From contig JAAUZS010000011.1 of assembly GCA_014804495.1 (NCBI GenBank), positions 1 through 7,643 of the forward strand: a stretch of DNA of 7,643 nucleotides, given 5' to 3'. Source of the stretch: Lachnospiraceae bacterium (GTDB lineage Bacteria; Bacillota; Clostridia; Lachnospirales; Lachnospiraceae). The stretch's first letter is position 1, and every line of letters starts with the position of its first letter. This document shows positions 6,822-7,643 of the stretch, in pieces. The notes under the pieces were generated by a model, which saw nothing but the letters and a program-made list of their open reading frames with translations, did no database searches and was not told the DNA's origin. The position numbers and the translations under genes are program-made.

Positions 6822-7454
6822 ATGAGCAGTAAAATCGAACAATTAATTGACGAGATTGAGGACTATATTGACAACTGCAGATATCAGCCGCTTTCTAAGA
6901 CGAATATTATCGTGAATAAGGAAGAAATTGATGAGCTTCTGCGTGAGCTTCGGATGAAAACTCCGGAGGAGATTAAATATTATCAGAAGATGCTTACCAA
7001 TAAGGAAGCGATTTTGAATGATGCCCGTGCTAAAGCAGAAGCCTTGATTAATGAAGCTACCGTACATACCAATGAGCTGATCAGTGAGCATGAAATCATG
7101 CAGCAGGCATACGCACAGGCGAATGAGGTAGTCACGCTTGCAACGCATCAGGCTCAGGAAATTCTGGATAATGCGACGCTTGAGGCCAATGGTGTAAGGG
7201 CAGCCGCCGTGAATTATCTGGATGAAATGCTTGCAAATCTTGAAAACTTGATGACTAACGCGTTAAGCGCTACGACAGCTCATTATGACAGCTTTTTTAA
7301 TACTATTAACGATTATAACGAAGTAGTAAAAGCGAATAGGGCAGAACTGATACCGCAACAAGTTGAAGAGATGATTAATCAATCCGAATATAGTAACAAA
7401 ACCGAAAAAACCGAAGAATCAGTTAATTTGGATTTGGTTCAGGGGAGCAATTGA
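6822..7454 (+). CDS. Coiled-coil protein with 11-residue periodicity, function unknown
   Basis: This 210-residue, mostly helical, soluble protein is not one I can name. Residues 1-46 form a charged helical N-terminus with a short break near PLSKTNII (23-30). From 67 to 143 the sequence can be written as seven 11-residue units whose fourth position is always hydrophobic (A, V, I, V, I, V, M) and whose eighth is mostly alanine (A, E, A, A, A, A, L). Such hendecads form near-straight or right-handed coiled coils, as in the b-type and E/H-type stalk subunits of rotary ATPases, and DivIVA-like proteins are also long coiled coils. The tail (188-210) is polar and probably disordered. No transmembrane segment or nucleotide-binding motif is present, so an ATPase name would not be justified. 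AGGAG (6812-6816) overlaps the coaD stop and sets the start. The next gene begins 1 bp after its stop, so it may work with that membrane or exported product. Confidence 0.85.
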   Translation: MSSKIEQLIDEIEDYIDNCRYQPLSKTNIIVNKEEIDELLRELRMKTPEEIKYYQKMLTNKEAILNDARAKAEALINEATVHTNELISEHEIMQQAYAQANEVVTLATHQAQEILDNATLEANGVRAAAVNYLDEMLANLENLMTNALSATTAHYDSFFNTINDYNEVVKANRAELIPQQVEEMINQSEYSNKTEKTEESVNLDLVQGSN

Positions 7455-7455
7455 T

Positions 7456-7643
7456 ATGAGTAAAAAGATCATAGTAAGCTGGTTTCGCACTGAAGCCGGC
7501 TTATTTAACATAAGGGCAATTCGCGGAGCGTGTTGCCCGTTGTTTTTCGTAATCTTCGTAATAATACTTGCTTTTACAGATATATTAGGACTGGCAAAAA
7601 ACAGTTGTGCCACGGTTTATGCCGATGAAACAGACCCCATTGT
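7456..7643 (+). CDS. N-terminal part of an exported or membrane-anchored protein, cut by the window edge
   Basis: An open frame of 62 codons starts at ATG 7456, one base after the preceding stop, with AGGGGAG (7441-7447) placed 8 nt upstream. It runs off the window without a stop. The N-terminus has basic residues (K3, K4, R11, R20, R23) followed by a hydrophobic helix at about 28-46. An A-x-A-like context, with alanine at 52 and at 56 (TVYA then DE), could be a signal peptidase site. The segment is therefore either a long signal peptide or a membrane anchor with the remainder outside the cell. The visible part is too short to name a family. Tight spacing places it in the same operon as the coiled-coil gene. 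Confidence 0.75.
   Translation, partial: MSKKIIVSWFRTEAGLFNIRAIRGACCPLFFVIFVIILAFTDILGLAKNSCATVYADETDPI

Overview
The window is a moderately AT-rich stretch of bacterial chromosome in which every recognisable gene lies on the + strand. The order is nuclease-fold-like protein, parE, small membrane protein, parC, rsmD, coaD, coiled-coil protein, then the start of an exported or membrane protein. The strong AGGAG-type ribosome binding sites, the sequence style of the proteins and the rsmD-coaD pairing (as in Bacillus ylbH-ylbI) suggest a Firmicute. A clostridial organism, perhaps of the Lachnospiraceae, is my best guess, but this is inference from protein style and not from a marker gene.

Region by region: 1-177 is very AT-rich and carries a good sigma-A-type promoter (TTGTCA, 17-bp spacer, TATAAT) for the first gene. 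178-921 encodes a 247-residue protein of unassigned function. It has a D-E-x-Q constellation resembling a PD-(D/E)XK nuclease site and a C-terminal winged-helix-like region. After an 83-bp gap with its own candidate promoter comes a type IIA topoisomerase cluster: the ATPase/Toprim subunit (1005-2927), an uncharacterised two-helix membrane protein overlapping its end by 8 bp (2920-3429), and the DNA-cleaving subunit (3458-5695). The A subunit has no GyrA box, and no dnaA, dnaN or recF gene is nearby, so the pair is best read as topoisomerase IV (ParE/ParC) rather than gyrase.

Ten bases after parC, rsmD (5706-6257) encodes the 16S rRNA G966 N2-methyltransferase. A short AT-only inverted repeat and an extended -10 element separate it from coaD (6325-6813), which encodes phosphopantetheine adenylyltransferase of CoA synthesis. 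CoaD is followed closely by a 210-residue protein with a clear 11-residue coiled-coil periodicity (6822-7454). One base later begins an open-ended gene with an N-terminal hydrophobic segment (7456 to the window edge).

Most of the window is conserved housekeeping DNA: chromosome decatenation, ribosome modification and CoA synthesis. I see no tRNA, rRNA, CRISPR array, insertion sequence or phage gene. The parts that are not routine are the possible nuclease at the left end, the membrane protein inserted between parE and parC, the hendecad coiled-coil protein next to coaD, and the very short leader implied by the coaD promoter.
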